A stretch of 64,000 bases of DNA from Phormidesmis sp963710175 (GCA_963710175.1 CAVPZC010000002.1:806001-870000), one strand, 5' to 3'. Shown: positions 1-7,871, counted from the first letter of the stretch. Notes: generated from the sequence alone by a model not told the origin. Made by a program: numbers and translations.

Positions 1-1124
1 GAATTGGCGAAGCAACCGATGCGGTCGGCAAGGAAATGTACAGCTTTGAAGATCGCGGCGGTCGCTCTATTGCGCTGCGTCCAGAAATTACCGCAGGGCT
101 GGTGCGAGCATTTATTCAAAACAAGCTGTTTGCGCTAGGCGGGGTGCAGCGGCTGTGGCATTTGGGGCCAGCTTTTCGCTATGAGCGGCCTCAGGCCGGA
201 CGCCAGCGCCAGTTTCACCAGCTCGATGTGGAGATTTTGGGCAGCCGCGACCCGAGGGCAGATGTGGAGATTATTGCGATCGCCACTCAAATCCTCAACA
301 CGCTAGGGCTCACCGCCCTCACGCTCGATCTCAACTCTGTCGGCAGCGGCGAAGACCGGCAAACCTACCGCGACGCGCTAGTTAGCTACTTTACGCCTTA
401 CAAAGATGAGCTAGACGAGGACTCGCGCGATCGCCTCACCCGCAACCCCCTCCGCATTCTCGACAGTAAAGATAAGCGCACCCAAGAAATCGTCATCGAC
501 GCCCCCAGCCTGCTGGACTATCTCAGCGATGACTCCCAGCGCCATTTCGATGGCGTACAGCAGCACTTGACCAACCTGGGCATTCCTTTTAATATCAATT
601 CTCGTCTAGTGCGCGGATTGGATTACTACACTCACACCGCCTTTGAAATCCAGTCTTCTGACCTGGGAGCGCAGGCGACGGTATGCGGCGGCGGTCGCTA
701 CGACGGTCTGGTCACTCAGCTCGGCGGGCCGGATACGCCTGCGATTGGCTTTGGCATGGGTCTAGAGCGGCTGATTATTTTGCTAGAGCAGATGAAGCGC
801 TACAGCACGACGCCTGAACTGGATGCTTATTTAATTTCTAAAGGCGAAAAAGCAGAGTTTCAGTCTGCACAGCTTGCCACTCAGCTGAGAAAGCACGGCT
901 ACTCAGTAGAAGTTGATCTCAGCGGCAGCGCCTTTGGCAAGCAGTTCAAGCGGGCAGATCGCAGCGGCGCAGTGATCGGGTTGATCTTAGGTGACACCGA
1001 AGCCGAGGCGGGCAAAGTGCAGCTCAAGTGGCTAGCTTCTGGTGAGCAGGACGAACTAAGTCAGAGCGAGCTAATTGATCAAGCCGACGAACTCAAACTT
1101 AGGATTGCTCAGCAGCGAGCTTAG
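1..1124 (+). CDS. hisS: Histidyl-tRNA synthetase, 5' end outside the window
   Basis: Class II aminoacyl-tRNA synthetase that charges tRNA-His in the cytoplasm. The reading frame is already open at base 3 and has no start in the window, so the N-terminus (motif 1) is missing. Visible are motif 2 (RYERPQAGRQRQFHQ), the HisRS signature RGLDYYTHTAFEI, the GGGRYDGL motif and motif 3 (GFGMGLERL), followed by the C-terminal anticodon-binding domain. The loop usually written RPEGTA reads RPEITA here; the Glu and Thr that contact histidine remain. The TAG stop is made partly by the MITE that begins at its last base (T1122-A1123 from the target site, G1124 from the element). Identification is secure. 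Confidence 0.97.
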   Translation, partial: IGEATDAVGKEMYSFEDRGGRSIALRPEITAGLVRAFIQNKLFALGGVQRLWHLGPAFRYERPQAGRQRQFHQLDVEILGSRDPRADVEIIAIATQILNTLGLTALTLDLNSVGSGEDRQTYRDALVSYFTPYKDELDEDSRDRLTRNPLRILDSKDKRTQEIVIDAPSLLDYLSDDSQRHFDGVQQHLTNLGIPFNINSRLVRGLDYYTHTAFEIQSSDLGAQATVCGGGRYDGLVTQLGGPDTPAIGFGMGLERLIILLEQMKRYSTTPELDAYLISKGEKAEFQSAQLATQLRKHGYSVEVDLSGSAFGKQFKRADRSGAVIGLILGDTEAEAGKVQLKWLASGEQDELSQSELIDQADELKLRIAQQRA

Positions 1125-1255
1125 AGGATGTTTGAAAAGTGGCTTTCGCTACTTATTGGCCTTTTATTGGCTTAAGTCAAAGTGACGAAAGCCGCCAAAC
1201 CTCGTTTAGCTTAGTTAGAAACTGATAGCCTACCTCAGACTTTTCAAACATCCTC
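1124..1255. mobile_element. 132-bp MITE, copy 1, at the hisS stop codon
   Basis: Short non-autonomous element with perfect 17-bp terminal inverted repeats (GAGGATGTTTGAAAAGT at the left, its reverse complement at 1239-1255). It is flanked by a direct duplication TTA (1121-1123 and 1256-1258). An inner inverted repeat GGCTTTCG/CGAAAGCC lies at 1141-1148 and 1186-1193. It has no coding capacity. A second copy at 61804-61935 has the same length and differs at one base. A 3-bp TNA duplication is characteristic of some IS5-family groups (for example IS1031), so such a transposase probably moves it; no autonomous parent is in the window. The mntA start lies 46 bases past the right duplication, so the element may supply or displace its promoter. 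Confidence 0.93.
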
Positions 1256-1303
1256 TTAGGTAGGTCAATACCATGATGTAGCTTCCACAGTGACAGAACC
1301 GAT

Positions 1304-1618
1304 ATGACAGCAACTCATCGAACACTTCCTATCAAAATAGAGCGATCAGCGATCATCTCCTTGTGTCAGCATTACCACATTCAAAAGCTATCTCTCTTCG
1401 GCTCTGTCCTACGTCACGACTTTCGTCCTGATAGCGATGTGGATGTTCTAGTTGAGTTCCAACCAGGACACACTCCAGGCTTTGGTTTTATCGACGTTCA
1501 AGACAGGCTCTCAGAAATTATCGGTCGAGAGGTTGATCTAAACACGCCTAATTTCCTGAGCCGCTACTTCCGCGAACAGGTTTTAGCCGAGGCTGAAGTG
1601 ATTTATGAACAGTCGTGA
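1304..1618 (+). CDS. mntA: MNT-domain nucleotidyltransferase antitoxin (MntA type)
   Basis: Minimal nucleotidyltransferase of the MntA/HepT (MNT-HEPN) toxin-antitoxin class. Known members neutralise HepT by transferring AMP to a tyrosine next to its active site. The GSX10DXD signature is intact: GS at about residues 33-34 and DVD at about 45-47 (core LFGSVLRHDFRPDSDVDVLV). The length of 104 residues is normal for the family. It overlaps the downstream hepT by 14 bases, the usual tight coupling. The ATG lies 46 bases beyond the target duplication of MITE copy 1, so the upstream regulatory DNA is probably not ancestral. The antitoxin looks functional although the partner toxin lacks a key residue. 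Confidence 0.9.
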   Translation: MTATHRTLPIKIERSAIISLCQHYHIQKLSLFGSVLRHDFRPDSDVDVLVEFQPGHTPGFGFIDVQDRLSEIIGREVDLNTPNFLSRYFREQVLAEAEVIYEQS

Positions 1619-1946
1619 GGATGCTGTTCGCCTTCAACACATGCTTGATGCGGTTCATCAAATCCTGAAGTTTACCGAGGGGTGTTCTCGCGAAGATTTA
1701 GACAATAACGAGATGCTAGCACTAGCAGTTGTACGTCTCATTGAAATTATCGGGGAAGCCGCTCGGAACATATCCCTCGACGTTCAATTGGCCTCGCCAG
1801 AGATTCCCTGGCATCAAATCAAAGGCATCCGCAACAGGTTGGCTCAAGTTTACTTTGACATAGACCTAGATGTCATTTGGGGAATCGTTACCAATGAATT
1901 GGGTCCGTTGACACAAAGTATTGAAAACCTATTGAGTGACACATGA
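1605..1946 (+). CDS. hepT: HepT-like HEPN (DUF86) toxin with altered active site
   Basis: Helical HEPN-domain protein of the DUF86/HepT family, 113 residues, expected to be an RNase toxin paired with the MNT gene it overlaps. The family ends with an RX4HXY motif, normally RN..xH.Y. Here the motif reads RNRLAQVYFDID: Arg, the later Tyr and the YFDID context are present, but the histidine is Gln (codon CAA). That His is needed for RNase activity in characterised HEPN toxins, so this copy is probably catalytically weak or dead; this is inference. The rest of the domain (IEIIGEAARNIS, PWHQIKGIRN) is standard. No frameshift or truncation is seen. Confidence 0.88.
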   Translation: MNSREDAVRLQHMLDAVHQILKFTEGCSREDLDNNEMLALAVVRLIEIIGEAARNISLDVQLASPEIPWHQIKGIRNRLAQVYFDIDLDVIWGIVTNELGPLTQSIENLLSDT

Positions 1947-2078
1947 CCGAGTCTTTTGAGATCAGGCAACCAGCGTTAAAGAACAAATAGACAGTGATCC
2001 TTATGCAAAACTGTCTACTCGGCAGATAGACCCTGCTGAGGCGTGTGCTAGCGTCGAGCCAATATTTCCGTATTTGCT

Positions 2079-2768
2079 ATGGCTAATTTAGCTGAGAATC
2101 CGCCGCCGCCAAGTGCTTCAGGGGATGCTTCAGATATCGTCGCCTTTATTGAGCGGGCGCGCGATCGCGGTGCCTCCGACGAATTTATCGCTCACCTGCT
2201 TCGACGCTTCGGTTGGCCCGAGCGCAACATTGAGCGAGCCTTTTTTGAAGTATACGAGCGGCTAACCGGCTACCCCATGCCGTCGCCTCCCTCAGGCGGT
2301 GGCGAATCGGCCAAAGATGCCTTTTCTTATCTGCTCGCCTTTGCCATGCTGGGCCTATGGTCGCAGGCACTAGGACAAGTTGCCTTTGTCCTGGTTAACC
2401 AGGCGCTGCCCGATGCCACTCAAACGAACTACGGCGCTTATTACGAACTGGCCTTTGGTCTGGCCCGGCTGATTGTGGCCTATCCGGTTTATCTGTGGGT
2501 GATGCGTCTGCTGAACCGGGAGCTGGCCCGCCACCGTGAAAAGCATTTTTCTGGGGTACGCAAGTGGCTGACCTATCTGACACTGCTGATCGTGTCGCTG
2601 ATTGGCATTGGCACGCTCATGGCCTTTCTCACTTCCTTTTTACGCGGAGAGCTGACTATTCGATTCGTGCTGAAAGTGCTGACTGTGCTGGTGATTGACG
2701 GCGGTATTTTTCTTTACTATCTCAACTGGTTGCAGCGATCGCCCACTCACAGCAGGACAAGACGATGA
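2079..2768 (+). CDS. DUF5671 integral membrane protein
   Basis: Membrane protein of unknown function, 229 residues. The first 75 residues are soluble and contain a helical segment (IVAFIERARDRGASDEFI, then RRFGWPERNIERAF) that looks like a small helix-turn-helix-like or UBA-like module. A Pro/Gly-rich linker follows, then four predicted membrane helices (about 85-105, 122-143, 163-185, 195-215) matching the DUF5671 pattern, which begins near DAFSYLLAFAMLGLW. The last codons overlap the next gene by 4 bases (ATGA), so the two are translationally coupled and probably act together. No catalytic motif is visible. Confidence 0.75.
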   Translation: MANLAENPPPPSASGDASDIVAFIERARDRGASDEFIAHLLRRFGWPERNIERAFFEVYERLTGYPMPSPPSGGGESAKDAFSYLLAFAMLGLWSQALGQVAFVLVNQALPDATQTNYGAYYELAFGLARLIVAYPVYLWVMRLLNRELARHREKHFSGVRKWLTYLTLLIVSLIGIGTLMAFLTSFLRGELTIRFVLKVLTVLVIDGGIFLYYLNWLQRSPTHSRTRR

Positions 2769-3232
2769 GTAAGACGAGCAGCCAGTTGATGGATCGAGCC
2801 TTTGTAATCGCGTCTTTAGTTTTGGTGATAGCAGGTATTGGCGTTGGCTTTGGAGTATTGGGCTCTCCTGCCCGGCAGCGGCGCATTTCTCTAGACGCAG
2901 AGCGAATACAAGATCTTAACGCCATCGCCAGTCAGCTTCAGTTTCAAGCGCAAGAGCCAGGCAAAGCAGAGAGCAACCTACCGGAACAGCTGCCTGAGAA
3001 CCTAAAGCTTAGTAGAGATCCGGTCACTGGCGATCTATACGAGTATCGGCGGATTGACGAGAGCACCTATGAGCTGTGCGCGACCTTTACGACCGATTCT
3101 AGAGAATACGGCGAAGGTCAATCTTGGTTGGATGCTCAGTGGCAACACCCAGAAGGTCGTTACTGCTTTGAGATAGAGGCCTCTTCAGCCAGTCCTACTG
3201 TCAAATTGCTACCGCCTGCGATCGCTCAATAG
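2765..3232 (+). CDS. Membrane-anchored hypothetical protein paired with DUF5671
   Basis: Unknown 155-residue protein with one N-terminal membrane segment (about residues 11-33, AFVIASLVLVIAGIGVGFGV) and a periplasmic-type globular tail. The tail contains the segments RDPVTGDLYEYRRID and YELCATFTTDSREYGEG. This layout resembles small pilin-like or lipoprotein-like partner proteins without their processing motifs. It overlaps the stop of the DUF5671 gene by 4 bases, so both are very likely made from one transcript as a membrane pair. Function is not recognised. Confidence 0.7.
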   Translation: MSKTSSQLMDRAFVIASLVLVIAGIGVGFGVLGSPARQRRISLDAERIQDLNAIASQLQFQAQEPGKAESNLPEQLPENLKLSRDPVTGDLYEYRRIDESTYELCATFTTDSREYGEGQSWLDAQWQHPEGRYCFEIEASSASPTVKLLPPAIAQ

Positions 3233-3262
3233 AGAGATAGCCACAAACTTGGCCGTAAGCGG

Positions 3263-3874
3263 CTATTGTTCTTCCAAATACAGCAAAAAGCTCATCAGCT
3301 CTTCGTCGGTGAGCTGAGTGCGCGATCGCTTGCTATAGGTCTTCTCTAAATACTCCCGGCCCTGAACGCTGGTCCAGCCGAGCCGTCTTAGCTCTACGTC
3401 AGTTTGGGCAATCACATCGGATAGATCGACGGGCAGAGCGCTGGTATTGAAATTTTCTAGAGCGATCGCTGCCGCCGAAGGTTGAGCAGGCGTTGTAGAA
3501 CTCTCTTCTATAGCATCAATTGGCGGCCCCAAATCTTCTTCTAGCGCTAGCTCCGGCGGCTCAATCTTTGAGAATTCGTCGCCTACGGCTGGTGCAGAGG
3601 CGGTGGAAGTGGGGCTGGGCGTAGCGCCATTGGCCACATCCGGCTGGCTTGGAGCATCCTCTGCTGAGATGCCTAAGATAGCGAGGGCGCGATCGCGGGC
3701 ACTGTCTTCAGCAATCTGGATATCAATGTGAGCAGCCAGCCCAGTTGCCAGCGTTTCTCCTTGGTTGGTAACGGCTGCACGCACCACGTACTGCCCGTCG
3801 TACATAGAGACCAAATCTGCGGTTAGGCAACCCTTGGGGTAGCGAGTTCTAAATTCTTTGAAGGGGATGACCAC
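3263..3874 (-). CDS. Conserved cyanobacterial hypothetical protein
   Basis: Protein of 203 residues with two conserved ends joined by a disordered middle. The N-terminal part (about 1-70) carries FRTRYPKGCLTADL, a segment with YVVRAAVTNQGETLATGLA, and AEDSARDRALAILGI. The middle (about 75-145) is rich in Pro, Ser, Ala and Glu. The C-terminal 45 residues contain GWTSVQGREYLEKTYSKRSR and TDEELMSFLLYLEEQ, a compact helical domain that I recall recurring in cyanobacterial proteins. The N-terminal region faintly resembles Rad52-type annealing folds, but that is only a suggestion. It is transcribed towards the DUF5671 pair. Function unknown. Confidence 0.7.
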   Translation of the reverse strand: MVIPFKEFRTRYPKGCLTADLVSMYDGQYVVRAAVTNQGETLATGLAAHIDIQIAEDSARDRALAILGISAEDAPSQPDVANGATPSPTSTASAPAVGDEFSKIEPPELALEEDLGPPIDAIEESSTTPAQPSAAAIALENFNTSALPVDLSDVIAQTDVELRRLGWTSVQGREYLEKTYSKRSRTQLTDEELMSFLLYLEEQ

Positions 3875-4033
3875 GGGTGGCTCTAAGTGACGGTATTCCG
3901 AAACGGTGTAGCTTTTAGCTTTCGATCTATTCTAGATAGGGGAGGGCAGACATGGCTCGTCTTGCTACAAAGGAGAGTAGTTCTTGCCTGTCCCGGCTTT
4001 CATTTAAGAGGAATCACCCCTCATACCTAATAC

Positions 4034-4828
4034 ATGTTAGATCGCCTGCTCGATATGTCTCCCACGATAGGGGGAGATACGCTACTGCTGCTGCCTGTGC
4101 TGATTATGCTAGAGCTGGTGCTCTCAGCAGACAATGCGATTGCGCTAGCGGCGATCGCTCAGGGACTTCAGACAGAAGCCCTACAGAAAAAAGCGCTCGA
4201 TATTGGCCTGGTCGCGGCTTTCATCTTGCGAATATCGCTGATTTTGGCCGCTAGCTGGGTGCTTAAGTACTGGCAGTTTGAAGTGGCTGGAGCCGCTTAC
4301 TTGCTGTGGCTGGTCTATCAGCACTTTATGACCAGTGATGACGACGGTGAGACCAGCGGCCACAGATTCAGCTCGCTATGGCAGGCCATTCCGACGATTG
4401 CCCTGACCGATTTGGCCTTTTCTTTAGATAGCGTAACGACAGCGATCGCCCTCTCCAAAGACGTTTTAATCGTCATCCTGGGCGGTACCATCGGCATCGT
4501 TGCTCTGCGCTTTATGGCGGGCCTCTTTATCCGCTGGCTAGACATTTACGTTCACCTGGAAGACGCTGGCTTTGTGACCGTTGCCTTCGTAGGCATTCGC
4601 CTGTTAGTGCGCGTCATTCACCCAGAGTGGGTACCGCCCGAATGGATCATGGTCAGCTTGATCTTTGCCCTATTTGCCTGGGGCTTTTCTAAAAAAGTGA
4701 CAGAAGATACCGCCGACACCGTGACTATTCCTGACCTATCTGGCGAAGTAACTGACAAAGCAACCGACTCAGAAATGACTGAACCTCTGGTGGCGGCTAG
4801 CGAAGATAAGCAGCCTGAGAAGATCTAG
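4034..4828 (+). CDS. TerC family integral membrane protein
   Basis: TerC-family transporter, 264 residues with about seven membrane helices. Members export or handle divalent metals, often manganese, or support membrane-protein metallation. The two family signatures are present: ELVLSADNAIALA near residue 27 and DLAFSLDSVTTAIALS near residue 126; their Asp and Asn residues are thought to bind metal. The C-terminal 45 residues are acidic and Thr-rich and probably cytoplasmic. ATG 4034 is chosen; a second ATG seven codons later is possible. The 160-base leader was inspected for a manganese (yybP-ykoY) riboswitch, and no convincing one was found. Confidence 0.88.
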   Translation: MLDRLLDMSPTIGGDTLLLLPVLIMLELVLSADNAIALAAIAQGLQTEALQKKALDIGLVAAFILRISLILAASWVLKYWQFEVAGAAYLLWLVYQHFMTSDDDGETSGHRFSSLWQAIPTIALTDLAFSLDSVTTAIALSKDVLIVILGGTIGIVALRFMAGLFIRWLDIYVHLEDAGFVTVAFVGIRLLVRVIHPEWVPPEWIMVSLIFALFAWGFSKKVTEDTADTVTIPDLSGEVTDKATDSEMTEPLVAASEDKQPEKI

Positions 4829-4947
4829 GGCTCTGCTTCAGCGATAGAGTACTGGCTGCGAATGCGCTCCAACAACGTATTCAGGACTGCACAGCAAAGC
4901 CGAACGGTTGCTGTATCTTGGGTCTGTAGCTCACTCAGCAGTCTGTT

Positions 4948-5817
4948 ATGGCCGATATTACTCAACTGTCTCCCGGTCAAATCGAGAAGATTTTGACCAA
5001 AAGTATCAAGCAGGCAGTTGCCCAAAGCAGCCTTAGCATCACCCGTAGCGGCAATAAGGAGTTAGGCTTTTTGGTCAAGGAAGTTGCCTCTGCCCCTTTT
5101 GGTTCGGCGGCGGATGTGCAAAAAGCAGGGACAATACTAGGGAAAAAGATTGTCGAAATCTCTCAAGAGAGCGATCAGTCAAATCTGGATGCAGGGGTCG
5201 TTCGCAGGCTGAGATTTAAGCAAGACTGGTCAGCAGAGTTTGATATTCCAGAGTCGCTGCCAGTCGAAAAGGTCTCAAAGAAAGCAACCAAATCTATGCA
5301 GACGCTCATCGCCGCGCCGGCTAGCGCTGACGAACCCCAAGAGACGCTAAGGACACCTGACGCAAAACCGGCTCCAGCTGAACCCGAAGAAGATACCGAA
5401 CTCTCCACTAAGGAAGAGGCTGAGACGGCTGAGAATACGACTCAAGATGATACCGCCGCTGCTGCGACTGCTGCTATCTTCGTGAGCGAAGATCAGGAAG
5501 TTACAACCATGCCTGCACCCAGTCCCGATGGCGCAAGTGAAGCAGCGATCGCACCTGAAGTCGCTGCGACCTCTCCAAAATCCGCTGAGGCAGATGCCCT
5601 GCTGGCTGATGAATCTGATGAGGCCCAAACGCTGTCATCAGAACCCGCCGAAGTCGCGACATCAGAAGAATCTACCGAGATCATCGAAGCCGCCGAGGCC
5701 GAGGTCATTGAAAAAGTTAATAGCAGTGCGGGCACAGGCGCTAATACGGCAATGTCAGTCGACCCAGAATCAGCCGCCGCTGTGAATGCTGACCCGACTA
5801 CGCGCGAAAAAGCATAG
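4948..5817 (+). CDS. Hypothetical protein with acidic low-complexity tail
   Basis: Unrecognised protein, 289 residues. Residues 1-105 look globular, with segments such as SPGQIEKILTKSIKQAVAQS and RRLRFKQDWSAEFDIPESLP. From about residue 120 the chain is an Ala/Glu/Thr/Ser/Pro-rich acidic tail of about 170 residues with no cysteine and almost no aromatic residues, surely disordered. There is no signal peptide or membrane helix. The N-terminal domain may be the functional part and the tail a linker or spacer. The GCC/GAA-rich tail has long open shadows on the other strand, but codon use and length favour this frame. Confidence 0.65.
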   Translation: MADITQLSPGQIEKILTKSIKQAVAQSSLSITRSGNKELGFLVKEVASAPFGSAADVQKAGTILGKKIVEISQESDQSNLDAGVVRRLRFKQDWSAEFDIPESLPVEKVSKKATKSMQTLIAAPASADEPQETLRTPDAKPAPAEPEEDTELSTKEEAETAENTTQDDTAAAATAAIFVSEDQEVTTMPAPSPDGASEAAIAPEVAATSPKSAEADALLADESDEAQTLSSEPAEVATSEESTEIIEAAEAEVIEKVNSSAGTGANTAMSVDPESAAAVNADPTTREKA

Positions 5818-5923
5818 CCTTTTATCTGAGATGCCACGATAGGTGGAGCGATCGCATGACAGGGTAGCGGTTGTGCGGCGTATCGCTGCGCCCACCCTTG
5901 TCCTTCCCTCGACAGGAAATCTA

Positions 5924-6098
5924 GTCGAGTTGCCCGCTGTTCTCTAGCGGTTTCAGCCGACAAAAGTGTCCTAAGCAACTCGACAGAGGCTGCATAGCGA
6001 AGCGCGGATGCATTCGCGCTTCGCTATGCACTTTACCTGTTGCTATACATGGCTTAAAGTCAGTAATGCTGCATGAAGCAAAGTGCCGGAAGCTATTG
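5924..6098 (+). repeat. Composite dispersed repeat, locus 1 (block A, hairpin, block B)
   Basis: Intergenic repeat made of three parts. Block A (5924-5984, 61 bp) is bounded by inverted repeats GTCGAGTTGC and GCAACTCGAC. A hairpin at 5991-6030 has perfect 16-base arms (left arm TGCATAGCGAAGCGCG) around GATGCATT. Block B (6031-6098) ends GTGCCGGAAGCTATT. Block A recurs at 7166-7226 and 15803-15863, and a half copy lies near 20385. Block B recurs inverted at 7771-7843. Block A is followed by a conserved tail (GACAGAGGCT here; GACAGGAGCTATAGC elsewhere). It is non-coding and lies directly before the hydrolase stop at 6104. It behaves like a REP-type or small mobile element family. Confidence 0.85.
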
Positions 6099-6103
6099 TA
6101 TTC

Positions 6104-7006
6104 TCAGGTGTGCCCATCCAGCACTTTTAGACAGGTCCAAATCATGCCGATAGTGACGGCAGGTAGCTCTAGCTGCGGGGTCAGGCCAGTAGAGTTGATC
6201 ACTTCAAACAGCTTGATCGCGGTGGGATTTTTTTGCGCGAGCTTGCGGCCTAACTCAGGCCCGGTAAATGACGCTTTTTCGCCCCATAGCAGCGTCGTAG
6301 GTACCGCGAGCTGACCGATGTAGTCTGCTAGGTCAAAGCAGAGGTCGCCGCGCACGAATGAGAGGGCGGTGTATTCGGCGTTGGGCTGCTGAGCAGAGTG
6401 CAGGTAGGCCTGGACGATGTCGTCTGAGATGCGGCTAGGGTCTGCAAACTGGCGGTTTTTGAGGAAGTTTTCGATACCGAAGCGAGTGGCGATCGCCCCG
6501 CCATACAGCAGCTTATCTAAAACCGGCGTACTCACAATCTGCGCAAACGGGCTGCGCGTGTAGTCGTTACCAAAGTCAGAGAGGCCAGCAGGCGTCATCA
6601 GCACCAAAGATTTGAAAAGGTCGGGAGAGGCGATTGCTATCCTCACCACAAAAGCCGCCGTCAGCGCCGAAGCTACCACTGTGACTGGCCCTTCGCAGGT
6701 GGCCCGAATAAATTCTGGTATGCTCGTGAGATAGTCGCTAGTAGTGTAGTCTCGCTCAAGGTGCGCAGACTCTCCCCAGCCAATTAGATCGGGTGCTAGC
6801 ACGCGGTACTCTCCTGCAAAAGCAGGAAATACTTTTGACCATTCAAATGCAGAAGATCCGCCTCCAAAGCCATGCAAAAAGACCAGCGTTTCTCGCTGAT
6901 CGACCGGTAAATTCACTGGATATTCGGGCAGAGCCGGGATGTAGTAAACCATCTGGCCTAGCTTTGTCATCACACTTTTTTGATCGACAAAGGGAATTTT
7001 GAGCAT
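6104..7006 (-). CDS. Alpha/beta-fold hydrolase with atypical catalytic triad
   Basis: Alpha/beta hydrolase, 300 residues, cytoplasmic. The oxyanion-hole region LVFLHGFGGGSSAFEW lies at about 41-56, a typical strand APDLIGWGES at 71-80, and the nucleophile elbow is VVASALTAAF with Ser113 in place of the usual GxSxG. The acid region reads LLWGEKASF rather than WGxxD. The loop that normally carries the catalytic His (GHxPxxE) reads NSTGLTPQLELP, without His. The fold is clear but a normal Ser-Asp-His triad is not. I recall cyanobacterial relatives sharing this pattern, so it is probably a lineage family rather than decay. Substrate unknown. Repeat locus 1 abuts its 3' end. Confidence 0.8.
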   Translation of the reverse strand: MLKIPFVDQKSVMTKLGQMVYYIPALPEYPVNLPVDQRETLVFLHGFGGGSSAFEWSKVFPAFAGEYRVLAPDLIGWGESAHLERDYTTSDYLTSIPEFIRATCEGPVTVVASALTAAFVVRIAIASPDLFKSLVLMTPAGLSDFGNDYTRSPFAQIVSTPVLDKLLYGGAIATRFGIENFLKNRQFADPSRISDDIVQAYLHSAQQPNAEYTALSFVRGDLCFDLADYIGQLAVPTTLLWGEKASFTGPELGRKLAQKNPTAIKLFEVINSTGLTPQLELPAVTIGMIWTCLKVLDGHT

Positions 7007-7135
7007 AGCGGCTGCCGGTAGCTGTCTAGCTTTGATCGTATAAGACAGACGGGAGAAGAGAGTATAGCTGTAGGGAGATCTCTATACTCAAACAAAGCGC
7101 CTGACGAGGCTCAACTCAGAGTGATCAGGCATATA

Positions 7136-7241
7136 GCAAAGTAAGGATGCATTCTTACTTTGCGAGTCGAGTTGCCTGTTGTCAGATAACGGTCTCAGGC
7201 GATAAAAGTGTCCTAAGCAACTCGACAGGAGCTATAGCAGC
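7136..7241 (+). repeat. Composite dispersed repeat, locus 2 (hairpin, block A)
   Basis: A hairpin at 7136-7163 (arms GCAAAGTAA and TTACTTTGC around GGATGCATTC) is followed after two bases by block A (7166-7226, ends GTCGAGTTGC and GCAACTCGAC) and the conserved tail AGGAGCTATAGC. The same 91-bp arrangement occurs in reverse orientation at 15803-15893 with about 93% identity by eye. The block runs into the 3' end of the NUDIX gene: its last four codons and TAG stop are written by the inverted end of block A. The hairpin core GGATGCATTC matches that of locus 1, but the arm sequence is different. Confidence 0.85.
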
Positions 7242-7752
7242 GCTCCAGACATTCTTTCATCACCTCATGGTGACTGAAGGCCAGCGGCATAGTTAAGGCT
7301 GTTTTTACTTCAAACCAGCGAGCCTCAACGACTTCACCCTGGGAGACCTGCGGCTTTAGCTGAGGCAGGTCGGCTTCGCCCAGATGAAACATCAGCGCGT
7401 ATTTGAGGGTGACGTTCTGTCGGCGCAGCGGCGTACTATAAACCTCATATGGGTGGTCAAGATTGCCTTCGAAGCGGAAGTCTTTTGCCAGATGAGGAAT
7501 GTCGAGGCCGAGTTCTTCCCACACTTCGCGGTAAACGGCTTGAGTAGCAGTTTCGTCATAGTCGAGATAGCCGCCGGGCAGTCCCCACAGGCCGACACCT
7601 TCGGGTAAGTCAGTGCCGCGCAGCCCTAAAGGGACGTGCTTGATGCCCTTGCTGACAAAAAAGAGAACCGGCAAAACGGTCACGCTGCGGCTGATCCAGA
7701 TTTCTGCGCCGTCAACGTTGACACAGCGGTTAGGCGTACTTTTGAATTTCAC
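7213..7752 (-). CDS. NUDIX hydrolase
   Basis: NUDIX-family pyrophosphohydrolase acting on a nucleoside diphosphate-linked substrate. The NUDIX box is clear: GGYLDYDETATQAVYREV followed by WEELGL (pattern GX5EX7REUXEEXGU). Substrate cannot be named. The frame is open back to an ATG at 7860, but the first 36 codons of that version are written by repeat locus 3, so I prefer the GTG at 7750-7752 (protein of 179 residues starting VKFKSTPNRC). The C-terminal residues CRVA and the stop come from block A of repeat locus 2. The gene is thus bounded on both sides by dispersed repeats, which probably reshaped its 3' end. Confidence 0.85.
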   Translation of the reverse strand: MKFKSTPNRCVNVDGAEIWISRSVTVLPVLFFVSKGIKHVPLGLRGTDLPEGVGLWGLPGGYLDYDETATQAVYREVWEELGLDIPHLAKDFRFEGNLDHPYEVYSTPLRRQNVTLKYALMFHLGEADLPQLKPQVSQGEVVEARWFEVKTALTMPLAFSHHEVMKECLERCYSSCRVA

Positions 7753-7770
7753 GGTTTGAGTTTTTATAGA

Positions 7771-7871
7771 TATAGCTTCCGGCACTTTGCTTAATGCAGC
7801 ATTACTGACTGTAAGCCATATATAGCAACAGGCAAAGTGCTCCGCGAAGCGCGAATGCATCCGCGCTTCGC
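7771..7871 (-). repeat. Composite dispersed repeat, locus 3 (hairpin, block B)
   Basis: Inverted copy of the right half of locus 1. Block B (7771-7843) reads on the minus strand as a close match to 6031-6098, including the segment GTCAGTAATGCTGCAT. It is joined to a hairpin at 7844-7871 (arms GCGAAGCGCG/CGCGCTTCGC around AATGCATC). Block A is absent, so B plus hairpin can exist without A. It ends 19 bases upstream of the chosen NUDIX start and could influence its expression. Confidence 0.82.

Noticed and set aside
3930..4033. Possible manganese (yybP-ykoY) riboswitch before the TerC gene
   Set aside because: GAGTAG and a weak GGGG/CCCC pairing exist, but the leader is too short and the conserved helices are not recognisable.
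5493..5978. Minus-strand ORF of 161 residues opposite the acidic-tail gene
   Set aside because: It is a shadow of the GCC/GAA-rich coding sequence with Ser/Ala runs, and extends into repeat block A.
7753..7860. Longer NUDIX protein starting at ATG 7860
   Set aside because: Its first 36 residues are coded by repeat block B and hairpin; a GTG start at 7752 fits the family better.
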